Below, in pieces: positions 54,300 through 63,478 of a stretch of 64,000 bases of DNA. The stretch comes from Alkaliphilus flagellatus. Lineage in GTDB: Bacteria; Bacillota; Clostridia; Peptostreptococcales; Natronincolaceae. The notes beneath the pieces are model-generated. The model saw only the letters and a list, made by a program, of their open reading frames with translations, ran no database searches and was not told the origin of the DNA. The stretch covers positions 248,001 to 312,000 of the forward strand of contig NZ_JAHLQK010000005.1 of the NCBI RefSeq assembly GCF_018919215.1. The letters run 5' to 3'. The first letter of the stretch is position 1, and each line of letters begins with the position of its first letter. The position numbers were made by a program, and so were the translations under genes.

Positions 54300-54353
54300 T
54301 ATGATTCACCCTCTCTATTGAACTTACAATAAAAATTAAATTCAATTGTAATT

Positions 54354-54794
54354 CTAATAACTAAATTGACTTGAATCTATAGTGAGCTCTTCATAAATAT
54401 TTTGGAAAGTACTTTTATAGAAATTAATATATCGAATCAAGTTATAGAAAACATCGCCTGTTTCATTAGCTATCTTCAAATTTATATAGTGAATATTTGT
54501 ATTATCATGTAAAGGTATAATAGAAATATCAACTTTATAACCTTTTTCTTTAAAGCTAATAAGCTCCTTCTGTAATTCTAAAATAGAATATTCTTCCCCT
54601 TCTATATAAATACGATTAGATTTAAGTTCTTCCATCTTAGTTTTAGCTACTTCACCCATTTGTTGATTTACTGTATCTATAAATATTAACCTATGAATCA
54701 AATAGTAGGATGAATTAAATATTAATATCACTATTGATAGAATAAATAATGCTAATAAGACTTCAACAAGGGTTAGGCCTTTATCTCTTCACAT
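54354..54794 (-). CDS. PilV-like minor pilin with ATG-TGA at the start (possible nonsense mutation)
   Basis: The frame is open for 144 codons after a TGA at 54791-54789 that directly follows the only plausible start ATG (54794-54792, AGGAG 8 nt upstream). Beyond it the sequence reads RDKG then LTLVEVLLALFILSI, a perfect prepilin site with Glu at +5, then a pilin body ending in IDSSQFSY. No alternative start lies ahead of the signal. It is either a gene with a recent nonsense change, a readthrough or reinitiation case, or a sequence error. The first internal ATG would lose the signal. Confidence 0.65.
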
Positions 54795-54808
54795 ATTATC
54801 ATCTCCTA

Positions 54809-55246
54809 TTAATATATATCTGATATTCGTATTTTTCCAGTGCCGATTAAGGTATCAATATCAATTTTTTCTCCTTTCTTATTTACTAATATAAATTTTC
54901 CATATTGGGTTTCACCATGTCTGTTATATGAAATTCTACTTTGTGATGCTTTATATACAGAAATATTTTTATCAAACTTTCTTGAAAGTACAACTCTTCC
55001 TCTAACTACATACTCCCTTACCCTAAATGTATCTTCTATAAATTCTACACAATATTCTCTTGATTCATCTAAACTTAGTTGTTGAGATAGCTGAAGTGCA
55101 CTTTTCACCTCCATAGCAGTAGATGTTAATACTGCTCTATCGTATAATCTATTAGGTGTACTTATAGTAATTAAGCTTAATATGCCAAATAATGATAAAG
55201 CAACTAATACTTCTAATAATGTGAATCCTTTTTCATTATCTGTCAT
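54809..55246 (-). CDS. FimT/GspH-like minor pilin
   Basis: A 145-residue prepilin. Leader MTDNEKG then FTLLEVLVALSLFGIL with Glu at +5, and a beta-rich C-terminal domain (SRISYNRHGETQYGKF) typical of FimT/GspH. GAGAGGTG precedes the ATG. First gene of a minor-pilin run continuing to 53174. Confidence 0.85.
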   Translation of the reverse strand: MTDNEKGFTLLEVLVALSLFGILSLITISTPNRLYDRAVLTSTAMEVKSALQLSQQLSLDESREYCVEFIEDTFRVREYVVRGRVVLSRKFDKNISVYKASQSRISYNRHGETQYGKFILVNKKGEKIDIDTLIGTGKIRISDIY

Positions 55247-55480
55247 TTTTTCACCTCTCTTGTAAACTTAGTTCAATAAATGTAATTTAGTGCAGAATTT
55301 TCTTAATATTCATATGTATTCTATACAAAATTTACCTTTCCTTCTTAACTTTTTAAAAAATATAAAAATAAAACAAAATTTTCCTTCATAAGATTTAAGG
55401 GCTAATTTTCTTGAAACATACTACAAAAAATTATGACTTATCTAAAATTTTATAAGTATATACTTTTCTGCATATTATAA

Positions 55481-55515
55481 AAACAACTAGAGCAATTACT
55501 ATAGTCTAGTTGTTT
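55481..55515 (-). terminator. Rho-independent terminator of the SLH-repeat protein gene
   Basis: An 11-bp stem (AAACAACTAGA and complement, 13-nt loop) followed by TTTTATAAT on the minus strand. Confidence 0.85.
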
Positions 55516-55532
55516 CATAGAAATTAATACTA

Positions 55533-57287
55533 TTATATTTTACCTTCATTTTGCAGATGATATAACATATATACTACCTCTACCTTTGTAATATTATTTT
55601 CTTTACTCAATATGCTCCTTGAACGAGTATACTTTTCGTACATCATCTTATCTTCAATTTCACTCCATTTAAATTTATTATTATTTGGTATCCTCTGTAA
55701 AATGAATTCGATTTCTTTGTAATTAATTGGTTTGGTTGGTTTGAATGTGTTATCAGCATAACCATTGATTAGTTTCAAAGATGTTGCCTTAGCTATAACA
55801 TCTCCATAATATCCAAATGTATTATAATCGCTAAACTTTTTTATTTGATCATGATTAACATCATTATCCCATTCCATTACCCTACCTAATAAAGTAATAA
55901 ATTCTGCCCTAGTTATACTCGCCTCAGGCTTAAATGTTTTATCACTATACCCAGTTATATAATCTCTTCTTATAAATGTATATACTTCCTGACCAGCCCA
56001 ATTACTATGAACATCTTTTAACTCCGTATAGTTGTCATCTATAATTACTGCATATACTCCTCCCATATAGAACTTAGAATCTAGTTTTGTAGAAATTTCT
56101 CCATCTTTTATATCACTATATAAGTATCTCCATTTATCATCAACTAGTTGATATATTCCACCTCGTTCGGATCCATAATATTTAAAGGTTAACATAATAG
56201 GATTATGTAAACCAATAGTTTTGAATTGATTTTCTATTCTAATGAAGTAGCTATTTGTAACAGGAATATATGAATTAGCATTATATAAGATTGGAAAATC
56301 GCCTTTCTGTATAGATAGGTATTTTTCCTCATAAATTGTACCTGGTTCTATTTCCAATTTCATAATTCCATCAGTACTAGTAAGATTTCCTCCAAGCATT
56401 GATATAGATTTGTAATTAATATTCTCTTTCCCTAGGTTTATGTTTTGTTGCTGAAAAGATTCTATATATCCATCACGAAATCCATCTTTAAATCCTACTA
56501 AAAAACCCTCCCTGTATTCCTGAACTTCTCTATTAAGATTATATTTAATCATAACATCTAAGTTAGATGGTAGTGCCTTTTCCCAATTGTTACTTTTTTT
56601 ATCTGCAAAATCTATTTGGCCAAGTGTACTACCAAGCTTAAATCCCATTTCTGTTCCGTGTAAAATTCCATTTTCCTTTGGAGCTTTACTAGTATCTATA
56701 TTTGTTTCTCTATATGTATTAGTGTAGGATTCTTCAAAGGCAATTTTATAACCTAATAAGAAACCTTCTGCATATTTATCTGCATCATTATTTAATGAAT
56801 GTTCTCTTCTAATAGATGCTTCTGATGGTATTTGATTTCGCCAATCATTAACTTTGCCTTCATAGTAATCCTTCTTACCATAAATTTCACCATCTATAAT
56901 TCCAAATATCTTACCATGTTCTAATCCTATCTCATATGTGGTTTTCTTTACATTACCACTAAAGTTTTTATAACCATTTTCATAACCTAATTTAAATTCT
57001 TCTCTAAATCCTTTAAGAAAATTAAATCGGTATGTTGCAGTTTCTTGCTTTAAATTATAATCGTCTATAACTATTTTTTCTTCTTCAGCATGTGCTTTTT
57101 GCCAATTATTCCTTTTTCCATTAATATAGTCCTTTTGTCCATATATCTGCCCACTGGATCTTCCAACAGCTTTCCCTTCATTGTACGCCCTATCTTCTAA
57201 AGTTATAGCTTGGACATCTATTGAAGTAGTTATGGATTGAATTAAAATCATAACTAAAACAATTAATATCACTTTAGTTTTTTTCAA
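55533..57287 (-). CDS. Surface protein with three GxxxG-rich repeats and SLH domains
   Basis: A 584-residue secreted protein. A signal peptide (VILIVLVMILIQSITTS) is followed by three related 75-80-residue repeats (about residues 33-105, 112-190, 203-280), each with G-x3-G-x3-G spacing, then DY/DF-x-x-GK-x-N-x-W, a YNL-like segment and a closing EGFLxGFxxGF or similar glycine-aromatic run. A beta domain follows (about 290-430). The C-terminus holds two clear SLH domains (TGYSDKTFKPEASITRAEF, NGYADNTFKPTKPINYKE) and a degenerate third, for binding cell-wall polysaccharide. It sits between pilus gene clusters. Confidence 0.8.
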   Translation of the reverse strand: MKKTKVILIVLVMILIQSITTSIDVQAITLEDRAYNEGKAVGRSSGQIYGQKDYINGKRNNWQKAHAEEEKIVIDDYNLKQETATYRFNFLKGFREEFKLGYENGYKNFSGNVKKTTYEIGLEHGKIFGIIDGEIYGKKDYYEGKVNDWRNQIPSEASIRREHSLNNDADKYAEGFLLGYKIAFEESYTNTYRETNIDTSKAPKENGILHGTEMGFKLGSTLGQIDFADKKSNNWEKALPSNLDVMIKYNLNREVQEYREGFLVGFKDGFRDGYIESFQQQNINLGKENINYKSISMLGGNLTSTDGIMKLEIEPGTIYEEKYLSIQKGDFPILYNANSYIPVTNSYFIRIENQFKTIGLHNPIMLTFKYYGSERGGIYQLVDDKWRYLYSDIKDGEISTKLDSKFYMGGVYAVIIDDNYTELKDVHSNWAGQEVYTFIRRDYITGYSDKTFKPEASITRAEFITLLGRVMEWDNDVNHDQIKKFSDYNTFGYYGDVIAKATSLKLINGYADNTFKPTKPINYKEIEFILQRIPNNNKFKWSEIEDKMMYEKYTRSRSILSKENNITKVEVVYMLYHLQNEGKI

Positions 57288-57493
57288 AGGAATCCCCCTT
57301 TATACTCATCATAAGTAGTCTGTCTTCTATTAAGCATTAAGTTTTACATATTAATAACTTTTGTCAAATTTTAATTTGATTAGGATTCTTAATGTAGTTA
57401 TGCTTCATAATAAATCCTTTACTATAATCATTATAAAAATCTTTACTTATATTAAAAAAATTATATTATCTTTTTTACATAATATTCAATATA

Positions 57494-58750
57494 CTAATTA
57501 GAATTAATATGATTATCCTTTTCATAACTGTGATGCAATGTATTTCTATAAGCAACTTCCATATTATCTAGTAAGAATACTCCATTGATCTTACTTTCAG
57601 GATTATTACTTTGTACATATATACGTTGTATTTGAGCAGGATAAGTTACTTCTTCAGGCAACTTAGCTTCTAAAGTACTCCAATATATCCAATCAATTTT
57701 ATCTGCTAATAAAATATTATATTCCTTTCCTACTGCATCCTTTAGAACAAAACCTATTTTATGGTCATTTTTTTCGTAAGAATAAACTGAAATAGAAATA
57801 TACTCTGGCTGTATAGATATTGATGGCTTTATATTATCAAAAACAACATTTGCAATATTATTTCCTCTTTGCATTAAAAAATCATATTGTAGCTTAATAG
57901 AATAATTGCCCTGTTTTTTATTGGTATCTCTGCTAACATTTCCGTCGACTTCCCTTGGATTACCTACAAAGAACATGTCTAAACTTTCAAAACCTTCCAA
58001 AAGAGTTTTCTTAATATCTTCTATAGCTATATTATCTTGAGGGGCAAACATATCTTGATTTTGATTATAATTTGGTTGAGCATTAATCTCATCATTGCCT
58101 AAGTAATCAAATAATTCATCAATATAACCTTCAAAAGGATCAAAGGGATTTTGCTTTGAATATGAGTTTTCTTCAATTATACTACTGCTTAATTTTTTTA
58201 CACCTAAAGAAGGAATACTGTAAAAGTCTAGTACTACATTTCCTGATACTTGGCCTTCGCCATTATTTAAAATATTAATATCTTTAATTAATATCTTTTT
58301 ATTATTTTGTCTTATCTGCCTTAAAAAGTCTAACAACGATTCATAGTATCCACTAAATGGTATTGATGCAGATATTGCATTTAATTCAGTACTTCCTAAT
58401 TGTTCAGTCCTGTAATCTGAAAATCCAACACCTGTTATTTCTAATTCTGTATTGTTGATAAAACTATCTAATAAAAGTATGAGAGTAGATTGTTCTAAAG
58501 ATGTAAAGTAACCTTTAGAGTAACCTTCTACATTTTTTAAATGTTTTTCATATATATTCTTCAAATCGCTTAATGCATCTGTAGCGTGATTGTCTTCAGC
58601 AATTATTGATTCATAGTCTTTAATTCCACTTTTCAGATATTTGATTTTTAAAATTTGAGGATTAATAATAAAATTTATATACCCATAAATGAATATTATA
58701 CCTGCTAGAACTCCAAGCATGTTTTTTTCTCTTTTAGTTAGTTTCATCAT
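57494..58750 (-). CDS. pilO: PilO-like pilus assembly protein fused to a C-terminal beta-sandwich domain
   Basis: A 418-residue protein. The ATG at 58750 follows AAAGGTGGG; the earlier GTG is within that site. Residues 1-195 resemble PilO: N-terminal membrane helix (MLGVLAGIIFIYGYINFI), coiled coil, and a ferredoxin-like domain. After a Pro/Asn/Gln-rich linker (about 200-250) comes a beta-sandwich resembling carbohydrate-binding modules (KQGNYSIKLQYDF, WIYWSTLEAKLPEEV, VFLLDNMEVAY). This fusion is not the usual PilO length (about 200). It overlaps pilN by 17 bp. Confidence 0.8.
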   Translation of the reverse strand: MMKLTKREKNMLGVLAGIIFIYGYINFIINPQILKIKYLKSGIKDYESIIAEDNHATDALSDLKNIYEKHLKNVEGYSKGYFTSLEQSTLILLLDSFINNTELEITGVGFSDYRTEQLGSTELNAISASIPFSGYYESLLDFLRQIRQNNKKILIKDINILNNGEGQVSGNVVLDFYSIPSLGVKKLSSSIIEENSYSKQNPFDPFEGYIDELFDYLGNDEINAQPNYNQNQDMFAPQDNIAIEDIKKTLLEGFESLDMFFVGNPREVDGNVSRDTNKKQGNYSIKLQYDFLMQRGNNIANVVFDNIKPSISIQPEYISISVYSYEKNDHKIGFVLKDAVGKEYNILLADKIDWIYWSTLEAKLPEEVTYPAQIQRIYVQSNNPESKINGVFLLDNMEVAYRNTLHHSYEKDNHINSN

Positions 58751-59297
58751 CAATCCCACCTTTTATTTGAAAAGAGATTGTAAATACATAACCTACAGTA
58801 TTCGTAGAAATATTAGAAATAAATATATTCTCAAAATAAGTAAGTTCTCTTAGATTATGTTCAAATTCTGCTATAGATGCATTGTTTTTTGCAATGCCAG
58901 TAATTTGTATCGAGTTTTGACTAATATTAATATTTTGAAAAAACATCTCTTCAGGTACTCTATCAGTAATTGTTTGTAAAAATAGATCATTTATTATATC
59001 AATTTTTATCATTTCACTATCTATAGACTCTAAAGTTTTATAGTAATCCTCGAGTTCTTGTATTTGTTTTTTCTCATTGCTTATTTTTTTCATTTCTTCT
59101 TGAAGCTCTTCAGAATTTACTATAGCACTTACAAGCATAGTTTGATCTCTCATTCTTTTTATAATTAATTGGTTAACTATTGGTGTAATAATCAAAGCAA
59201 GAATAACAATAAAAATAGGAATGTATATAACTAATTGTCTCTTTGATAGCTGATTTTGTTTTGTTAAATATGGTTCAAAAAAGTTAAAATCTCTCAT
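58734..59297 (-). CDS. pilN: PilN-like type IV pilus assembly protein
   Basis: A 187-residue bitopic protein: short cytoplasmic N-terminus with FNFFEPYL (PilM-binding INLLP-like segment), one membrane helix (LVIYIPIFIVILALIITPIV), a coiled coil and a ferredoxin-like domain. It lies between pilM and pilO, the normal order. Confidence 0.88.
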   Translation of the reverse strand: MRDFNFFEPYLTKQNQLSKRQLVIYIPIFIVILALIITPIVNQLIIKRMRDQTMLVSAIVNSEELQEEMKKISNEKKQIQELEDYYKTLESIDSEMIKIDIINDLFLQTITDRVPEEMFFQNINISQNSIQITGIAKNNASIAEFEHNLRELTYFENIFISNISTNTVGYVFTISFQIKGGIDDETN

Positions 59298-59309
59298 ATT
59301 TACACCTGC

Positions 59310-60368
59310 TTACTTTCTAATTATTGCACCTATTGCATTAAGAAATGTAGTTATTGAAATATTTTTTATATCATTATTCTTAATATATATATAGCTTATA
59401 TCATCTATACTTTCTGTAGGAATATCAAAAAATAACTCAAAATATTTAGTAATATTTTTTAAATTAGCATGTCCACCACATAGGTATATTTTACTAACTT
59501 TGTTTTCTGGACTTCTACTAGTATAAAACTTGAAGATTCTTTGTATTTCATCTAACCAATTATCTATGCAACCACTGATAACTTCTTCTATTGCAATGTA
59601 TAAAGATGAAGTACTATCATCTTTAAATGTACTCTGTTCTAATTTTATTCTCTGTGCTTCTTCTAATGAAAAATTAAAGTTATTGGCTATATTTAAATCA
59701 ATTTCTTTCCCACCTATTGTGAGTAGCCTATTAAATCTTGAAATATTTTTATCAATAATATTAACATTAATATTATCGTAACCTAGATCAATTATTGCAA
59801 TAGTCTGATCTTGATTTTGGGGTTGACTATTGATATTAAAATTATTTTCAAAAAGCTTTGCTATCCCATTAAAGTGTACATCCAAAGCAATTGGTTCTAA
59901 TTCTAAAGCATTCGCTAATTCTAAATAGGTTTTAACAATTACTTTAGGAAGTGCGGCAACCACAATCTTAGACTTTTTAACTCCATCTTCTTCAAAGTCT
60001 TCTAGCTTTCTAGACTGTATTACATACTCACTTAGATCGGTAGGAAAGTGTTGTTGTACTTCGAAAAATAATATTTGTTCTAATTCTTCATTTTTAGCAT
60101 ATGGCAGAGATAATTCTCTAGTTATAATAGCAGTGCTATCTAAAGTAAATATTACTTTTTTAGATTTTATCTTTATATTATTGATACATTCCTTAATCGC
60201 AGATTTTACTTTATTTAAATCTATAACTTGTCCATCATTTATAGAGTTTGAAGGAGTAGTTAAAGAGTCTATATGTAAGATATCCACCTTGTTACCTTTG
60301 TAACTACCTACAACTAATTTTGTTGTATATGCTCCAATATCGATTGATATTACATTTTTATTAAACAT
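59310..60368 (-). CDS. pilM: PilM type IV pilus assembly ATPase-fold protein
   Basis: A 352-residue actin-fold protein. N-terminal VISIDIGAYTTKLVVG (phosphate-1 loop), IAIIDLGYDNINVNII (phosphate-2) and IYLCGGHANLKNI (adenosine motif). It forms the cytoplasmic ring of the pilus machine with PilN. Confidence 0.92.
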   Translation of the reverse strand: MFNKNVISIDIGAYTTKLVVGSYKGNKVDILHIDSLTTPSNSINDGQVIDLNKVKSAIKECINNIKIKSKKVIFTLDSTAIITRELSLPYAKNEELEQILFFEVQQHFPTDLSEYVIQSRKLEDFEEDGVKKSKIVVAALPKVIVKTYLELANALELEPIALDVHFNGIAKLFENNFNINSQPQNQDQTIAIIDLGYDNINVNIIDKNISRFNRLLTIGGKEIDLNIANNFNFSLEEAQRIKLEQSTFKDDSTSSLYIAIEEVISGCIDNWLDEIQRIFKFYTSRSPENKVSKIYLCGGHANLKNITKYFELFFDIPTESIDDISYIYIKNNDIKNISITTFLNAIGAIIRK

Positions 60369-60392
60369 TACACTTTCTCACCTCATTTTCTT

Positions 60393-61148
60393 TTAATAAA
60401 CAACAAATGTCATAATATAATAACTTATTATATCATTCCCATAAAATAGTGTTATTAGAGTTGCCAATACAATAAATGGTCCAAAGGGAATCATATCCTT
60501 TACATCCTTAAACTTAAGTAAAATAAGTATAATGGAAATAAAACCTCCAAGTATAAATGATTGAAATAAGTTAAGCAGAGTAAATTTCCATCCTAACCAA
60601 AATCCTAGCATAGCCATAAGTTTTATATCTCCTCCACCCATTGCTCCTTTAGTAACAACAGCGATTAGTAACAAAAAGCCTCCTCCAACTAAAAATCCAA
60701 ACAAATATTGAAGAAAGTTTAAAAGGCTACTAAAATTGATAGTATGAAAAATAAACCCACAAACGAATCCGAATATATTTATAGTATCAGGAATAACTTG
60801 GTGATAATAATCTATAATACCTACAACAATCAATATGCTACATAAAATTGAGTATGCTAAAAACTCTAGAGTAAGTCCAAATTTTAGATATACCCATAAA
60901 TAAAGTAACCCATTAAGCAGCTCAATTAAAGGATATTGATAAGATATTTTTTCACCACAGTATCTACACTTGCCCTTTATAAATAAAAAACTACATACAG
61001 GAACTAGGTCCAAGGCCCTTAAACTAGTATTACACTTCGAACAATGGGAGGGTGGAAATGCTATAGACTCTTTTAATGGTATTCTATAAATACAAACATT
61101 TAGAAAGGATCCTATTATAGTGCCTAGCAATAAGGTTACAATACGCAT
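60393..61148 (-). CDS. pilD: Prepilin peptidase (A24 family)
   Basis: A 251-residue polytopic membrane aspartyl protease that cleaves and methylates prepilins. It has the N-terminal GSFLNVCIYRIP block, two CxxC pairs (CSKC, CRYC) in the first cytoplasmic loop for zinc, and catalytic aspartates in GIIDYYHQVIPD and GGGDIKLMAM. It processes the seven or so pilin-like proteins encoded around it. Confidence 0.94.
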   Translation of the reverse strand: MRIVTLLLGTIIGSFLNVCIYRIPLKESIAFPPSHCSKCNTSLRALDLVPVCSFLFIKGKCRYCGEKISYQYPLIELLNGLLYLWVYLKFGLTLEFLAYSILCSILIVVGIIDYYHQVIPDTINIFGFVCGFIFHTINFSSLLNFLQYLFGFLVGGGFLLLIAVVTKGAMGGGDIKLMAMLGFWLGWKFTLLNLFQSFILGGFISIILILLKFKDVKDMIPFGPFIVLATLITLFYGNDIISYYIMTFVVY

Positions 61149-61259
61149 ATACTCCTCCCCCTATACCATTTATATTTTTAAAATCTTCATATATAGCACT
61201 ACTTATTATTCTCTATAAGTACAAACTTAATTTAAATCTAAATTTAAACTGGTATCTAG

Positions 61260-62531
61260 TTAAAAAGGTAAATCTTCTGTATTAAAAGATTTGAAAATTA
61301 TGGGAGATGAACTTCCTAAAACAACTTCTTCAGCTATTATTATTCCTGAGAAATTGGCAGATCCGCCAGTAATGACTTTACCATTTGGAGCAAAAAGTAT
61401 TCCACTTACCGAAACATTTCCAGATAAAATTATGTCTCCACTACTAACTATAACAACATCAGAATAACTGTTCCAAGTAGGAAATGAATATGTTCTACCA
61501 TAATATCTCATACCATTTTGAGGGGTAGTATTGTTTGAGTAACCTTTTTCTATATACCATTCTTTATCTTTAAACTTTGGCATACTTACATTTGGAAATT
61601 GGATTTCATCTGTTTTAATAGCTGGAATATCAATCCAGTGTTGTGTATTTAAATTTTTAGTATAATATAGCTGATCGTAGACTCTAGGGTTTCCATCAAG
61701 TGTTACGTTTCCATCTATATAAGTTGTTCCTCCTATAGCAGTACTTCCAATACTTGCACTTCCTTCCATAACTAAGTTGCCTTTGATATAAAGTTCCTTT
61801 ACAGAAATATTGCTATTACCTCCTAAACTTACAGTGTTGTTATTTTGTCCATTAATAATAATAGATGCATTTTCTCCGATAACACTTGCACTGCCATTTG
61901 TAAGTTTAATAGTATTTGTAAAAATTACATATTGATCCCATTTATTAGTGTCCTCATCTATAGGAAAATCAGGAATTACTTTTTTGTATCGAATTGCAAC
62001 ACCATCTGAATTTAAAATTTCTTTATTTTGAGGCATATTCAAAATTACAACTTCTGTTCCTAATTTATAATTAGGAGTACTATTCTCACCTAGTACATCA
62101 AATTTCAAAATATTTTTAGTACTTTTGTTAAAATCTAGTTCTTTTATTTTATCTGCAACATAATTAGATTTATCCTCGTATCTATATTTTAAGACATTGT
62201 TTTCTAAATAAATATAATGGTATTCATTATCTGTTTTTTCCATTTCAGTTATAAGCTCTGATAAGCTTAAATTAAGTATTTGGACATCTGAAGCAAATCG
62301 AGTTTCTTTTGTTATAAAATTAGTAGCTAGTCGAAGATTTTGTTGGAGACTTCCTTGGTATGACGCAAAATTGAAAGTTTTAAGCCCTAATATGCTCAAG
62401 GAATTAATTATAAGCATAAGTATTCCTAAAAATGCTAAAATTAGCAATAATTCAATAAATGTGTACCCTTTATTGTTTTTTATTAAGTTTAAATTATATA
62501 ACCTACTATATTCCATTTTATTATTTGCCAT
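61260..62531 (-). CDS. Long pilin-like protein with beta-repeat C-terminal region
   Basis: A 423-residue protein. A 22-residue leader ends in KNNKG, followed by YTFIELLLILAFLGIL with Glu at +5. Residues 40-190 form a pilin-like body. From about 200 onward short Gly/Ser/Asn-rich strands repeat (NGSASVIGENASI, GSASIGSTAIGG, GDIILSGNVSVSG, VITGGSANFSG), suggesting a beta-solenoid or polymer-forming fold as in bactofilins or DUF7305-like proteins. It might be a tip adhesin of the pilus. AAGGGGAT precedes the ATG. Confidence 0.75.
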   Translation of the reverse strand: MANNKMEYSRLYNLNLIKNNKGYTFIELLLILAFLGILMLIINSLSILGLKTFNFASYQGSLQQNLRLATNFITKETRFASDVQILNLSLSELITEMEKTDNEYHYIYLENNVLKYRYEDKSNYVADKIKELDFNKSTKNILKFDVLGENSTPNYKLGTEVVILNMPQNKEILNSDGVAIRYKKVIPDFPIDEDTNKWDQYVIFTNTIKLTNGSASVIGENASIIINGQNNNTVSLGGNSNISVKELYIKGNLVMEGSASIGSTAIGGTTYIDGNVTLDGNPRVYDQLYYTKNLNTQHWIDIPAIKTDEIQFPNVSMPKFKDKEWYIEKGYSNNTTPQNGMRYYGRTYSFPTWNSYSDVVIVSSGDIILSGNVSVSGILFAPNGKVITGGSANFSGIIIAEEVVLGSSSPIIFKSFNTEDLPF

Positions 62532-62567
62532 ACTAAATCCCCTTTTGTCAAAATAAAAATATAGTTA

Positions 62568-62906
62568 TCATTTGTATGGTATAAAATAAAATAAGGCAAT
62601 TTTTTTATTCCCATATTTTTTTTCGAATTTTACTTCTTTGCCATCAATTGAAATAGTCCTTGATATATTAGGAAAGCTTATATGTAGTGTTTTGCTTTCA
62701 CCCACATCATAACTTTGATCACCTATGATGTACTCTACTTGTTTTTGTAAATCATATACAACCTGAACCTTTTCTCCTGAATAAATAATTAGTTTGTAAC
62801 TATTCACATAGAGAGTAGACAATATAACAATAACTAAACCTATAACTGCTAGGGTAATTATAATTTCTACTAATGTAAATCCTTTTTGTTTATTTAATTC
62901 CTTCAT
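62568..62906 (-). CDS. Small type IV minor pilin
   Basis: A 112-residue prepilin. MKELNKQKG then FTLVEIIITLAVIGLVI with Glu at +5. Short polar C-terminal domain. Upstream of the long pilin, 36 bp away. Confidence 0.85.
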   Translation of the reverse strand: MKELNKQKGFTLVEIIITLAVIGLVIVILSTLYVNSYKLIIYSGEKVQVVYDLQKQVEYIIGDQSYDVGESKTLHISFPNISRTISIDGKEVKFEKKYGNKKIALFYFIPYK

Positions 62907-62920
62907 TTTTTATCTCTCCA

Positions 62921-63355
62921 CTAATTTTTATACTCTGAAAAAATTTTGTAATAATTTGTGCCCACTTTTTTTAATGTTATTATTATAGCATTAGTAATAC
63001 TATCTATTTTTCCTGTAGATACAATATTGAGCTCTGATATTTCTCCAGAAATATCTATTTCTAAAATACCATTTCCAAAACTGACCGGATTCGATTTTTC
63101 TGATCTAATTAAATCTAAAACCAAGCTCTCAAACTCATCTTCATCTAAATTATTTGAACTATCAATAATATATTCTGCAATAGCTTCTGCTCCTGACTTT
63201 GCAATATAGTAGGTCTGCACTTTCTTTTGTTCCCTAGCTACCTGGCGGACCTCAGAGGTATTTAAAAATAAAAGTGTTGAACCTAAAATACCTAGAACAA
63301 GCATTATAACTAATATGAGAGAAAGTGAAGAACCATTTTGATTGTTTAGATACAT
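62921..63355 (-). CDS. PilX-like pilus-associated protein
   Basis: A 144-residue protein with a short leader ending NNQNG, then a hydrophobic helix (SSLSLILVIMLVLGILG) without Glu at +5, and QVAREQKKVQTYYIAKSGAEA, the PilX N-terminal family motif. The NNQNG motif is shared with the 53174 protein, its likely paralogue. Confidence 0.8.
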   Translation of the reverse strand: MYLNNQNGSSLSLILVIMLVLGILGSTLLFLNTSEVRQVAREQKKVQTYYIAKSGAEAIAEYIIDSSNNLDEDEFESLVLDLIRSEKSNPVSFGNGILEIDISGEISELNIVSTGKIDSITNAIIITLKKVGTNYYKIFSEYKN

Positions 63356-63478
63356 GGGTATTCTCCTTGAGGATTAAAGTAATATAGCAAGAGGGCAAAT
63401 TTCAGTAGAAACATGCCCTGTATTAATTATGATTTCAATAACTTTATAAGTTGTTGTATACTACATAAGAATTTTTAA

